Notes under the pieces: generated by a model
Databases searched by the model: none
The model's input: the letters and a program-made list of their open reading frames with translations, nothing else
What the model was told of the DNA's origin: nothing
In this document: in pieces, positions 1 to 11,930 of the stretch
Layout: every line of letters begins with the position of its first letter
How positions within the stretch are numbered: the stretch's first letter is position 1
Translations under genes and position numbers: made by a program
From: Rutidosis leptorrhynchoides
Taxonomy: Eukaryota; Streptophyta; Magnoliopsida; Asterales; Asteraceae
NCBI RefSeq assembly: GCF_046630445.1
Contig: NC_092338.1
Coordinates: 8,388,501-8,452,500, forward strand
Length of the DNA: 64,000 nucleotides
Direction of reading: 5' to 3'

Positions 1-1200
1 TTTACGGGTTTTAAAGTAGGAACTCTGTCCGTGTAATGCTACGCGATTAATCACCACTGTAAGCTATGTTCTTCCTTTTTAAATTAATGTCTAGTAGCTA
101 AGTCATTATTATGCTTATTTAAATTGAAGTAATCGTGATGTTAGGCTAAATATTAAGATGGGGTAATTGGATTTTTTTACCATAATTAGGGTATGGACAA
201 AAGACCGACACCTGTGGACTTTGGACCATGGACAATTAATAGAAGGGGGGTATTGTCTAAAATTGAGCGACAACTCATGGGAGCCTGTCGAACCTATCTT
301 CAAATTAATTAATCCAAATAATAATAAAATGGTTATGGATGTCCTATTTAGTGACGTTTATACGACATCCTTTACAATCATTTAATTAATTATTTGGGTT
401 GGGTAATTTATTATTCACTACGGCCAAGTGGATAAATTAATATTCATGGACCAATAAAACAGGGGTGGATTACATTTAAGGACACTTGGTGTAATTGTTA
501 ACAAAGAATTAAAACCTTGGATTACACGCAGTCGTTAACCTGGTGTAATCATTAAACAAAGTATTAAGACCTTGTTACAGTTCGGATCCCTAATTAGTTG
601 GATTATTTGACTTCGGGAATAAGGATAATTTGCCGAGCATTTTATAATTATGACCGGTGAACTATTTTGGACAAAAACCACATAGGTTTCAAATAATCCA
701 GGACAAAGGACAATTAACCCATTGGACAATTAATTAAAATCAAAAAGTCAAACATCATGGTTACGGAAGTTTAAATAAGCATAATTGTTTTATTGTATTT
801 TTCATCGCACTTTTATTTTCTGTCATTTTATTTTCTGTCATTTTATTTATCGCAATTTATTTTACGCACTTTAATTTTTGTCATTTATTTTTACGCTTAA
901 AATCGACAAACCGGTCATTAAACGGTAAAACCCCCATTTTATAATAATACTACTACTTATTTATATATATATTTTTACAAATAAACTTAATAATATAGCG
1001 TTAACTTCACCAGCTCCCTGTGGAACGAACCGGACTTACTAAAAACTACACTACTCTACGATTAGGTACACTGCCTATAAGTGTTGTAGCAAGGTTTAGG
1101 TATATCCACTCGATAAATAAATAAATAAAACTTGTGTAATATTTCGTCGCATTTTGTAGTAAAAATTAATACTATTTCGTACACCCGGCTGCACACACCA
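1..1200 (+). mobile_element. Athila-type LTR, cut by window start
   Basis: This stretch is an inverted, diverged copy of the solo LTR at 59762-61624. Shared blocks include the CCTATAAGTGTTGTAGCAAGG region near 1075 and the CTGTCCGTGTAATG block near 26. It reads in the plus direction and ends near 1200 in a TG..CA-type end. No primer-binding site follows, so it is a solo or 3' LTR whose start lies left of the window. No genes are seen in it. Confidence 0.8.
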
Positions 1201-3366
1201 AGTACTTTTCGTACGTGCACTCAAGGTGAGATCATAGTCCCACTTTTACTCTTTTGCACTTACAATTGGGATGAGAAAAACATAAACGTTTCGTTTTACT
1301 AAGTGAACACGAGTACAGGAAAACAAACATTCTACATACGAGTTTGAACAAAAATCCTCAATTCGATTATCATTAGTTACACTTGCCGGGTGTAAGCGAG
1401 AACTTATGTTATATGGCCATATGGGTTTGACAAACCCTCATTCAAACGGTTCGCTACCGTTTACGAATGAAATGTATTTTCGAGAAACAGTGTATGTTCT
1501 AACACTATTGTGATGGGGTTCTATGGAAGGAATGTTAAGCATTGATAATTGGGTGCTCGTGAAACAAACTTTTGGAATGTATTACTATTATCTCATGGTT
1601 GCAAATCTTGTGGTTCACTTGTACTTACTTACTTAAACCTATGATTTCACCAACGTTTTTGTTGACAGATTTCTATGTTTTTCTCAGGTCCTTGAACGAT
1701 ACATGATACATGTTTCCGCTCATTATTTTGATACTTGCATTGGATGTCGAGTATATATGCATACATGGAGCGTCTTTTGGCTACTTTTAAATTGTGTCGC
1801 ATAAGTTTCATTTGTACTTAAAACTTTGTATCGTAACTTGTGGTGGAACTATTCTTGTAAACTTTGAAGAATCTTTACATTTGAAATGAATGCGACATAT
1901 CTTTAGGTCAAACGTTGTTTTAAAGACTTATGACCACGTAACGGGACCTAAGTAGACGGCACCGTCAAACATGATTTGGTCGGGTCGCTACATAGGAGCT
2001 CAAGCGGGAGTTGCCTTTCTTGCAATCGAGGTGAGTGGAATATTTATACATGTATGTATGTAGTTTATTTACTCGTACGCGATGTGGGCCTTAGGTGCCA
2101 CATCGTGAGTGTTGGGCGTTATGTCACAAGATGGTGACTTATTGAGGTTATGGGTGAAGAGAACTACGGGCCGGTAGTGTCTCGTTAGGTGCCTCACATT
2201 TTGGTGACACCTCATGGTGGTTCACGAGACGGTGACCCCGTTGTAGTTGGTTGGTGAATCACAAGTCGGTGATACCATAAGTCGGGGAAGTGATTCATAA
2301 GTCGGTGACACTTCGTAGTGTTCACGAGTCGGTGACACTAGATGGTGAATCACAAGTCGGTGATACCATAAGTCGGGGAAGTGATTCACAAGTCGGTGAC
2401 ACTTCGTAGTGTCCACGAGTCGGTGACACTGGATGGTGAATCACAAGTCGGTGATACCATAGTCGGAGAAGTGATTCACAAGTCGGTGACAATTCTTAGT
2501 GCTCACAAGTCTGTGACACTAGGTGGTGCTTCACGAGTCGGTGATGCCACATGGCATTCACAAGTCGGTGACCCATACGTATTAGTGGGTGGTTCGCAAG
2601 TCGGTGACACCTTATGATGAGTCACAAGTCGGTGACATCATACGAATGAGACTCGATGTTATTGGTCGTCTACAAGTCGGTAGTGCCATAGCGGGAAACA
2701 GTTTGTTATGTTTATGCATTGTTATGATTTAGTATATTATTGTGACGGTTTATATACTAACATTGTTGCTAGTTGTATGTTTGGTGATGCTAGCTCGTTT
2801 ATACGTTTGTTTGCATGGTATTTGTAAGTGGATGCGTGTAGGTAAACTATATATGTATATGTATAAGTATTGCATTCACTAAGCGTTAGCTTACCCTCTC
2901 GTGGTTTACATTTTTAGGTACGGAAGCGGATTTGGCAAGGGTATGCTCAGAATTTAGATGATTTCCCCTTTTGATGATTGCATGGATTACTTTTGGTTTC
3001 GACTTAAGATTGGGTAGTTTATCCACAAACATCATGCTCGTAGTTGTGTTTGGAATTTAAACTCATGTAGTCAAAAACTTGTATTTTGTATGAAAGTCGT
3101 AAAACGGCCGATGTAGGCCCGGTGTCGTAAAACTTGTTTTATTATTGAAACATGTTAGTTTTACATATTATAAAATGTTGTGAAAAGCGTTTAGCCTAAA
3201 AGTGTCGGGAAGTGTGAGATCTTTTAACGAAAATTGGATATTTTGGACAGCGGGCTGCCAGACCCTGTGCGCGCCGCTCAGACATGGGGCTGCACGCAGC
3301 GCACCCTACCTGTAAAAAAAACATTTATTTCGCGTATTTTGGTTGGATAACGGGTTGGGTTGTTAC
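1201..3366 (+). mobile_element. Tekay-type LTR fragment
   Basis: The 3' end reads GGGTTGGGTTGTTACA, matching the LTR end of the 13946-32205 element (GGGTTGGGTTGTTTCA). A shared block around 2873-2897 (GCATTCACTAAGCGTTAGC) and a tandem array in the same relative position confirm a related family. The left part is missing, probably because the Athila-type LTR to its left landed in it or abuts it. No internal coding region of this element is in the window. Confidence 0.7.
2245..2700 (+). repeat. tandem array with CACAAGTCGGTGAC core
   Basis: The core CA(C/T)(A/G)AGTCGGTGA(C/T)A recurs more than ten times, and a higher-order unit of about 84-94 bases is visible (starts near 2257, 2351 and 2435). 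It lies inside the Tekay-type LTR at the position where the related element at 13946 carries a different array. Apparent ORFs here only reflect the repeat. Confidence 0.85.
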
Positions 3367-3729
3367 AATATATTATTTACTAAATAATATATAACATACA
3401 GTATAATATAGTATAAAATATAATATATTTTATTATAATAATTACATGATGTTATTATATATTATATTAATATTATATTATAGATCATATTAGGTTATAA
3501 TTATATTACTCTGTATATTATTTGTTAATGTTACTATAAAATATTTTTTTGGTATACCTGAATTAACTTATTTTGCGAGTCGGTTAATTTTAACGCAACT
3601 CCCCATTTTGCAGGTAATCCTAAGTCATTGCGAGTGAATTTTTATGGCGAATGAGGGATTAATAATATATTATGGTATATCCTATTTCATATATATAATA
3701 AATAATAATACCTGGTATGGTATGTATGT

Positions 3730-3734
3730 GTGTA

Positions 3735-3791
<57 letters not shown>
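3730..3791. repeat. (TG)n/(TA)n microsatellite
   Basis: A short TG-rich tract passes into about 45 bases of pure TA. It directly abuts the 3' end of the Helitron. The segment 3367-3729 before it is AT-rich and holds no gene that I can see. Confidence 0.95.
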
Positions 3792-3792
<1 letters not shown>

Positions 3793-3793
<1 letters not shown>

Positions 3794-6617
3794 TAGTGCA
3801 AAGACCCATGGATTCACGGGTTTTTAAAGAAAATTTTTTATAATGATATTCACGGGTTGACGAAGAAATCTACATAATAAACTTTTTAAACCAAACATTT
3901 TATTCACTTTAAACTTTTGAATCTTACATGATGTACCAAAAAGTGAGCCTTGTAACTAATAGAGCCCTTCACCCAAATTAACACCTTCTATGTACATAAG
4001 ATCCTATTATTAGTATCACTTAAAATGTACAAAAAGTCATCCCTTTTAAAACCTACATATGATCCCATAACCCATAACCCAGATTGACACCTTCTACATA
4101 AAAATGATCCATTTTACTTCATTGGTTTGTTAGAATACAACCATGGGCTGTCATTACACCCCTTCACAGTAACCAAATGGGTATACAACAAATGAAAAGA
4201 AAATCAAACTCGGCCACGAAGATTAGAAAGAGCAGCAGCTTGTTCACGAAATATTGGTCAACTGGCAGGAATTTTGATCCTTATCTTCAGGTCTCTCCCA
4301 ACAGGCATGGTCCTTAGTGGCGTGACCGACCTTTTTTATTTTAATAACAAAAAATCTTTAAAATTAAAACCACATATATATAGTATAGCAATACAAATAA
4401 TAATGTATAACATAACAAAATAAAATGAAGTTTATGTACAGATTTTGTAAATGTACCTGAACATAAATAACTGCAGTAGCTTTAAGTAAATAATCAGTAG
4501 CCCAACGAATGACTTCTTTAGCATTGCCCAATTCACTTTTCACCAATCCACCAAATTCAAGCACACTCCATGACAACATTGGGGTGGTAAAAGCCATAGG
4601 AAACCCAAACTTGACATTATCCCCTGCATCATAGTACCCACCTACTAAATCTACCTGCATTGTAATAATTTTAATAAATTAGCAAGAAAAATAAAAACCC
4701 ATTTCAAATTTTCAATCTTTATCTTAAATGAACACATAAAGAATGTCTGTTTGAAAAGAAATTGCATACTTTCATCTGTATTGTAATAATATTAACAAAA
4801 TTATCAATAAAAACAAAAACCCATTTCAACACTCCTCTTGGCTGTTCATATCGAACACTCCTCTTCTTCTTCATAATATTTAGATCAGTAACTTCAACAC
4901 CTTTTCATTTACTGAAATTCTCGTTAGAAGTGACATCATGACTCAGTTCATCTTCAATTTCTGTAGATATATGTAAATTCTTCAACAACATAGCAACATA
5001 GAAACATCATCATAATCATAATCAAGGTAATATACAAAGCAAATATGAACAACACACCTCTTTAAATTCCCCTTAAAATATGTGCATTAATCTGCAACAA
5101 AGAAAATAATAAAATAATCAAATTTGATGATCAAATTCAAAGATAATTAAGTAAATATCTTAAAATCCTATGTCATATTTTTAGAACTATGTCCATAAGA
5201 CTAAGAAGTTGGGACACTTTGGAACACTGCTGCTGGCACCCACACGAAACTTGCCAAACGCCTTCATCTTCCTTCTTTTTCTATATTCTTCATTATCTCT
5301 CTCCTTCAGCTTTCACTATAAGGGCCTAAGTACGACAAAATCAAACCAAACATCTTATTCTTTGGACTGATTACTTTCTATAACATAGGTAATCAATATT
5401 GGCACATCAAGTTTCTAAGTTAGTCCATCCTCTCCAAGTTTCTAAGTAGTGCCAAATCTTTCAAGATCAAGAGAATCTTCACTTTAAATCATGTTTCATA
5501 AACAACCCTTATAACAAAAATAAATTGCAGACAACACTTAGCAAAGCAAACAACCCTTACCAAGAACTACTTTAATTCACTCAATGTCCTAATTTCTTTT
5601 CACCTGACTTGTACTCCTAATTTCTTTTCACCGACCTTGTAGTCCATATAACAAAACAAGCAAAAAAAGTTACCTTGATGAAATTTTATGAAGATATCGA
5701 TACCTGCATCATATTCAACAACCTAATTTTAAACAAATAAAAGGGTCATAGAGCTCAAGAATTAATGTCAATAACCAAATTAAAAACCATACCATATAAT
5801 CTTCTAAGGAACATTTTATCGAACATCTTTCGTGCAATTCTATAATCACCATCTGACAACCACAATTTCTACACATGCATCACATCTAAGGAACATGTAC
5901 AGGCTTACAATTTAGAAACTGAAATTGAAACAACAAAGCATTAATTCACAGTGGCGATAAAAAAACAAAATTCTAAAAAGGTCTATGATTAGGAGCTTCT
6001 TTAGATTCATTCAAACCTTTTTTTTTTTAAAATCCAAACGGTGCAGCAGAAGCAAAAACAACATGAACACCATGGCAACCGCTACAATAATTTTCTGGTA
6101 CCAATTCAATTGATTATGAACCCTAATTTCTATTTTATGAACCAATTCAATTGATTATGAACCCTAATATGAACCATTTCCATAAGCATGAATCAATTTC
6201 AATACCTAAATGAAGATGAAGAAAAATTGTTACCTCATCAATTTCATTCATTCAAAGATCCAACACGTACAAAGATTGAAGAAGATGGATGAGGATGAAT
6301 GGTTTCGTGATGGCCATAAGTATTCAGATTTTGAATTTCAAACGTAAATTGGGAAAAGGACGAATTAAGCTCGAGGTATAAAAGCCACGCGTGGAGCTGG
6401 TCAAATGATTACTCCGTAAATTTGTAATTGTATTTTCTTTTCCTTTAAAAACCTCTACTGCGTAATTTTCTAATTGAATTTTAATTCTTTAATTAAAAAT
6501 TAATTACGCTTAATGACATCAGTATATAGGCTAGTTTTTTTTTCTTTTTATTTTTTGATTTTTTTTAAGCTTTAGTAAACCTTTTTAATGACATCATGTT
6601 TTTAGTCTTTTATAAGA
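3793..6617 (-). mobile_element. non-autonomous Helitron with host exons
   Basis: On the minus strand the 3' end shows a hairpin (ACCCGTG-AATC-CATGGGT, one wobble pair), then CTTTGCA, then CTAG next to a host T, as Helitron 3' ends do. The 5' end begins TCTTATAAAAGACTAAAAAC beside a host A, so the insertion is between A and T with no duplication. Ends and subterminal sequence match the element at 36856-40095. No Rep/helicase coding is visible, so it would need another element's protein. It carries GH9 endoglucanase exons in its own orientation. The 5' boundary is less certain than the 3' one because a TA tract follows. Confidence 0.72.
4244..4654 (-). pseudogene. GH9 endo-beta-1,4-glucanase exon fragment
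   Basis: Two exons of a plant GH9 cellulase are recognisable. The first (4457-4654) runs from an AG acceptor to a GT donor and encodes 66 residues with [18 protein letters not shown]; the DAGDN aspartates are the family's catalytic base region. The second (from 4330 leftwards) encodes DHACWERPED, a conserved GH9 block, then degrades and meets a stop near 4244. The signal-peptide exon and the C-terminal half with its catalytic glutamate are absent. GH9 enzymes trim cellulose and xyloglucan-associated glucans in the wall. This fragment lies inside a Helitron and shares its orientation, so it is best read as captured host DNA, not a working gene. Confidence 0.88.
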
Positions 6618-6620
6618 TTA

Positions 6621-6742
<122 letters not shown>

Positions 6743-6917
6743 CATATTTATATAATACTTGCACGAATCATGCTATATTAATTATTTAATATTGTATATT
6801 ATAAGATTAATTAGTTATATTAAAATATTAATTCTTTGTCAATTATATATATACATTTTATTATATTAGCGAGTTTATATTTTGACAATTAGCTAATAAA
6901 ATTCAACTTGTTGTAGT

Positions 6918-7228
6918 CAGCGGCGATTCTAGGATCATAACTCAATGGGGTTCCGAAATTTTTTTCAGTGCCAATTATATTAGATTGTTATTTTAGTGAT
7001 ACTTTACCTTAAAAAAAACTATAAATTCGAAAATATATGGGACCCGAGTAGTATAATTTAGTGGTGTCTTATACAATTTAAAGGAAAAACTACATATTTA
7101 AAAAATATATGGGGTCATACATTTATATTTAGTGGTGTCCTATACAATTTACAGAGTATTTTCTACTAAAAATTTTCAAACTAGCGGTGTCCCGTGATCC
7201 CACGAATTATAACATAGAATCGCCTCTT
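6918..7228. mobile_element. hAT-type MITE, TSD GTTGTAGT
   Basis: Ends CAGCGGCGATTCTA and AAGAGGCGATTCTA (reverse complement of the right end) form inverted repeats flanked by a perfect 8-base duplication GTTGTAGT (6910-6917 and 7229-7236). The interior contains GTGGTGTCC blocks also seen in the MITE at 35029-35238. It is too short for a transposase. Confidence 0.85.
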
Positions 7229-7501
7229 GTTGTAGTTGGTGCGTTTATATTTTATTTGCGACTTTATTTCTTTAATGTCATGATGTAGCACGTCATAGAT
7301 GTTCTTAGTTTGACTAGTCCTATTTGTAGGTCTAGCTAGATTTTTGATTTTTTTTGTTTGTGAAGCCGCAAAGTACGATTGTAATTGTTGTTCTTTATTA
7401 CTCCGTATATCTTTTATTATTATTTTTAAATTTTAAATAGTATTTACCGTTTGAAATTTTTACACACACATTCCCACACAAGTTATCCGCACACAAACAC
7501 C

Positions 7502-7898
7502 CAAGGTTGCAAAATTTGCCATTCGGGGATTAATCGGTCGGGACTTTGAAAGAAGTAATCGGCAATTTGGGAATTAATCGGATGTACTTTATATACTTAT
7601 ATATTAAATTTTAAAAATTATATGTGTAAATATAGATGAAAACCATAAATATAAACATAAATTTTGACATAATTGTCTAAAATTATTCATTTTATTTAAA
7701 AACTATATAATTATAGTTTAAATTCATGTTAAAATGTTGACCAATCTTGACTTTAATCGAATTTGATCAAATTCAATTTTGACCCATCAATTGATGTTGT
7801 CCAATTAATTAAAAGGTTTTTGTAAAAACGGAACGGATTTCTCTTCAAAATGATTATTCGGGGATTAATCGACGAGTCTCGGGTTTTTTACAACATTG
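7502..7898. mobile_element. hAT-type MITE, TSD CAAACACC
   Basis: The left end CAAGGTTGCAAAA and the right end (reverse complement CAATGTTGTAAAA) are inverted repeats. An exact 8-base duplication CAAACACC flanks them (7494-7501 and 7899-7906). The interior repeats CGGGGATTAATCG near both ends and is otherwise AT-rich and non-coding. Confidence 0.85.
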
Positions 7899-8282
7899 CA
7901 AACACCCATTTGTAGTCCCAATAAATAAACTTGCTTAATTTTTTTTTTAAAACAAAGTAGACGAAGTTGGGCCACAACCAATCGGCCCTAACAAGCAATA
8001 GTCAGCCCACCAGCAGAATTAAAAGGCTCAACAGGCACATAAAATATCGGTTCACCAACTGAAAAAAGGCCCTTTATCTATCAAATTATTTAGGGTTCGT
8101 TTCCTAACCAATCCGATCCAAGACGATTTACCAACAGCTTCTGAAACAATTGTTAATCCTCCAAAAAGTAATCAAAATCGGTTACCAAAATAGCGTACGG
8201 CGATTTCCATTCCTGAAGATCATCACGATCGGCTCCCAAAATAAACCTAGGGTTACTCCCATAAAACTCACATTCATTCTGA

Positions 8283-10446
8283 TGGAGATGGAAAACACGA
8301 AAATAGGCAGCAAAACTTATACGTACAATGACAATGACAGATGGTTATTGGAATATAATTGGCTGCAGTTTTTACGAGGTGATGGTTATTGGAATATACT
8401 TGGCTGCCGTTATGACGTCACGTTTGCCGTCAGTGGTTGCTCGAACGGAAGAAATATTAATAATGGTTTGTTTGGCGTCACTTTTCTTGTCACTTTTGGA
8501 CTAGGTATTTGCTCTAAAGAAAGAAAGAAAGGTTTGTTTTCATGTAAATGTATATTTTAATTTTAATTCTACGCCCAATACAAGATTTTTAATTAGTTGA
8601 AGTTATTTCAAGCACTCATTCAGTTATTGTTTTAATTTGTTGTGGTATATATGCAGGTTGATCCTAGTCAAGTGATGCAAAGAAGAAGAAGAAGAAGAAA
8701 GCTTAAAAAGGAGGATGTTTGTAATTCGACGTCTGAACCGGTACCCGCCGAAGTGATCACTAACTTTTCAAATGCAAAGCAAGTGCACACCGATTATTCA
8801 GTCATAGGTGAGTTAAGCAGAATTAGTAGAGATGTCAAAATGGCCGGGTTGGGTCACAGTGTGTGGGATTGGGTCGAATTTAAATTTTCTGAAATATATA
8901 TGTTTTTTTTACAGGAATACCTGGAGATGGGAGATGTTTGTTTAGGGCTGTTGCTCATGGAGCTTTTTTAAGATCATGGAAGGTTGCTCCTAGTGAGAGC
9001 CTTCAAAGAGACTTGGCTGATGAATTACGTGCTAAAGTATGTTATAATTCCAGTACATATATAATATTAATAATAATCAGTTAATTCCCATAATAATTCC
9101 TTTATATAGCTCACTCCATTGCTCATGAACTAGTCTATATTCACTATGTTTTTTTTATGTATTTAAAGATGTAAATTTGGACTTGAATTAACTTTCGGAT
9201 ATATGGTAACTGTTTGAAAGTTCTGATTTTACTGTTTTGGTAGCAAACATAGCTAGTTTTTCATGGATAACATATTATTAGGTTCTATATTTTTAGCTTC
9301 TCTTTAGTGTCTTAAATACGCATGAAATGGAAAATGTAAAAAGTAATCTGTGCCATCACCCCAATTTTGTTTTAAAACTCGTTACCTTTTTTTGCTCTGT
9401 AATAATATCTTTTGCGTGTGGGACTTTTGTAGGTGGCGGATGAATTTGTCAAAAGACGGGAGGAAATGGAACGGTGAGTTGTGTAGGATTTATTTTTTTC
9501 TTGTACCTTTACAATGTATCTACTCATGTTTGTTATATTTATACATATACTAATAGACAAAACACTGTTTACAAAACACTGTTTCACTATTCATCAACAG
9601 TAATCAGGGGTATTTTCGTCATTTCACATTCTTCTTTTTTCCAACGATAAAATAAGCAACTTTCGTAAAAGAACCAACCCTTCAATGTTGCCAAAAGATG
9701 TCGAAAAAATACTTTTTTACAAAAAAATTAACTAACTTTTTTTTTTTTTTACTCTCTTTTCTTCCTCAACGATAAAAAAGACAACTTTCATAAAATGAAC
9801 AACCCTTCAATGCTACCAAAAAATGTCGAAAAACCTTCTTTTTTACAAAATAGATCAACTAACTTTAAAAAAAAAACGCTAAAAGAAGCAACTTTCACAA
9901 AAGGAACAACCCTTCAATATTAGATGTCGAAAAAAATTCTTTTAACTCGCATTCAAAACGGAGCCCCCGGCGCGAAGCGATGGCTCCACAACTAGTTGTT
10001 TTACAAGTGATTAAGATTAATATGACGCATACAAAATTAAACATTATATTTAAACATGCTTCAGGTTCATTGAAGGTGACTTTGATTCGTATGTGTCACA
10101 AATAAGGAAGACACGTGTATGGGGAGGCGAACCTGAACTGCTCATGGCATCTCATGTTCTCAAGTAAGTCTATTTCTGATTCAACTGATTTACTTATGTG
10201 GGTTTTGGAGTTATGTTTTATGACCTACTAAATTACTTGTTCCCATATCTATATATATACAGGATGCCAATTAGGGTGTACATGAATAATGATAAGGAGG
10301 TTTCAGGTGGTGGTCTAATATCGATTGCTGAATTCGGTCATGAATACAGCAAGGAAGATGCTATCAAAGTATTGTTCCATGGGTTTGGCCATTACGATGC
10401 GTTACATATTCCTGGTAAAAAGGATTATTCAAGATCGAGACTTTAG
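8283..10446 (+). CDS. OTU-domain deubiquitinase (OTU4-like)
   Basis: Family role: a cysteine protease that cleaves ubiquitin chains. A consistent exon set is 8657-8807, 8915-9036, 9433-9473, 10065-10163 and 10263-10446, with GT-AG borders and matching phases. The third exon encodes GIPGDGRCLFRAVAHGA (catalytic Asp and Cys), then come VWGGEPELLMASHVLK and MPIRVYMNN, and the last exon ends in FHGFGHYDALHIPG (catalytic His) and the stop at 10446. All three catalytic residues and the usual short basic tail are present. A first exon around 8283-8531 encodes YDVTFAVSGCSNG, like the N-terminal part of plant OTU4-type proteins, but its start and the phase of its junction with 8657 do not work out cleanly. 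Either the true first junction lies elsewhere or the 5' end is damaged. The 9474-10064 intron holds a Helitron. Which OTU paralogue this is remains uncertain. Confidence 0.85.
9541..9995 (+). mobile_element. short non-autonomous Helitron in OTU intron
   Basis: The 3' end has a GC-rich hairpin (GGAGCC at 9960 pairing with GGCTCC at 9982), then ACAACTAG next to a host T: the canonical Helitron terminus. The 5' end near 9541 reads ATACTAATAGACAAAACACTG and lacks a perfect TC start. Inside are three imperfect copies of a unit of about 120-135 bases containing CAACCCTTCAAT. No protein is encoded. Confidence 0.75.
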
Positions 10447-10502
10447 AATTAATAATACGATTATTTCATTCGTCACTAATTAAACTGTTGTACTTTATAC
10501 AG

Positions 10503-11195
10503 GATTATTATTGACATCCTTACAGAATAATAACATTAATGTTCCATTGACCAACAACACCTTTAATCCTTCAGTATCGGAGCTGGCTTTTGATATGGTG
10601 GCTTCTGGGCGGCTTTCCAGTGACAAAGATCTGTTTGCAGCCGAGTTCTACAGGTGTTTGTGTAAATTAGTGTTTTTTTTTAATCCAGTATTGTTGTGAA
10701 GCAGTATCTTAAGGAGGAATCCGTGCATCGTCTATTTTCAGGAAAAAACTTCCCCAGAGTGCGAATGATGATGATGAAAAAGAGAGAGTTATTATTGTTG
10801 AAGAAGAGAAGGTTAAAAAAGGTGAAGAAGGAAGCGTTTTGGTTGGTGAGTTGAAGATATCAGAAGTTGATGTTGCAGGTGTGAAAAGTGAGGGTGAAAC
10901 ATGTAAGAAGAAGAAGACGACGATATGGGGTGGTTCAAACGGTAAACAACAACTGCAACAGGCTAGATCGCGATGGTTTGTTGCAAATGGAATGGGGAAG
11001 AATACAACAAAGCATCCGCTTATGAAGTCAAAAGGTTGTGGGGCTGGTCTGAGGAGCATATCATCATCAAAGGTGAATGGATCATCATCATCAGTAGTAG
11101 TTAAGGAAGAAGATACACCACCAGTACCACCTGTAGTAGTGAGGGTGAACCAAGTAAGAAGAAGAAGAAGACGATATGGGGTGGTTCAAAGGTGA
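10503..11195 (+). other. exon-like open segments after OTU stop
   Basis: Two blocks look spliced and stay open in a compatible phase: 10503-10653 (after an ACAG acceptor, before a CAG|GTGTTT donor) and 10742-11195 (after TTTTCAG). A GT donor at 10415 inside the terminal OTU exon would connect to the first block in phase. The predicted residues include SVSELAFDMVASGRLSSDKD, then an acidic and Lys/Arg-rich low-complexity stretch. I do not recognise a domain. The end contains an imperfect duplication of about 120 bases (around 11070 and 11190). This could be an alternative C-terminal extension or debris of another gene. Confidence 0.45.
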
Positions 11196-11472
11196 ATGGC
11201 ATCATCATCAGTAGTAGTTAAGGAAGAAGATACACCACCACTACTACCTGTATGGTCGTATGGAACCCTAATGTTATCATATCTTTATTTTAAACCTTCA
11301 TAGGTGATGGTATGCTGTTTATTTCTTTTTTTATTTACTGTAGATTGAAACAGAATATAAAATATTGATAGTTTTTTGAGTTTTAGGTGAGATGTGATCA
11401 GACAAAAACCAAGCACAAATTGATTGATTTTGGTTGTTTTAACTTAAGTGTACATGTGCATTATCATATATG

Positions 11473-11766
11473 CAGATTGCTAATGCTCTAATTGTAAATG
11501 TGATAATACATGGACAGACGTGGAGAAAGAAGAGCCTGATGAAGTTAAGCGTACGGCTTGATAAAATTGGCTGTGCAGGTTCGTAGTTTCTAGTGATATA
11601 ATAATTATTTAATTTAACAACTTTCACTTATATGTATATATTAGTACAAGATTCTTGTCCTCAGGCAAAGGCGTTTCGGTCAACTGATAACAAACGAGTC
11701 CGATGATGATGTGGACTGGACTGGACCGGACCCCCTTTGTTCTCTTTGTGGATACTCTGAAAGGTA
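11473..11766 (+). other. possible exons, unrecognised
   Basis: After an ATATGCAG acceptor, 11476-11574 is open and ends before CAG|GTTCGT. A second open stretch near 11667-11766 reads SDDDVDWTGPDPLCSLCGYSE and ends in AAAG|GTAACA. The pair of CxxC cysteines suggests a small metal-binding segment, but I cannot name a family. They could be downstream exons of the OTU transcript or a separate damaged gene. The stretch from 11196 to 11472 shows nothing further. Confidence 0.3.
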
Positions 11767-11930
11767 ACATCTTTTTTGTTTTTTAACATGTAATTACATA
11801 AACAAAACTAATCATCAATCGTACACTTGTAGTCCCAAATGATGTGATTGACATTATTAGAGACGCATAAGTATGCCATCCATGATTCTTCTTGTTTTGC
11901 ATTTCATTGTGCGAAACTATATGAAGTATA

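Noticed and set aside
2245-2700. CRISPR-like array
   Set aside because: Units are imperfect, spacers are not unique or of fixed length, and the array lies in a plant LTR.
10709-11059. Antisense Phe/Ser-rich frame
   Set aside because: Complement of the Lys/Glu-rich exon-like block on the plus strand.
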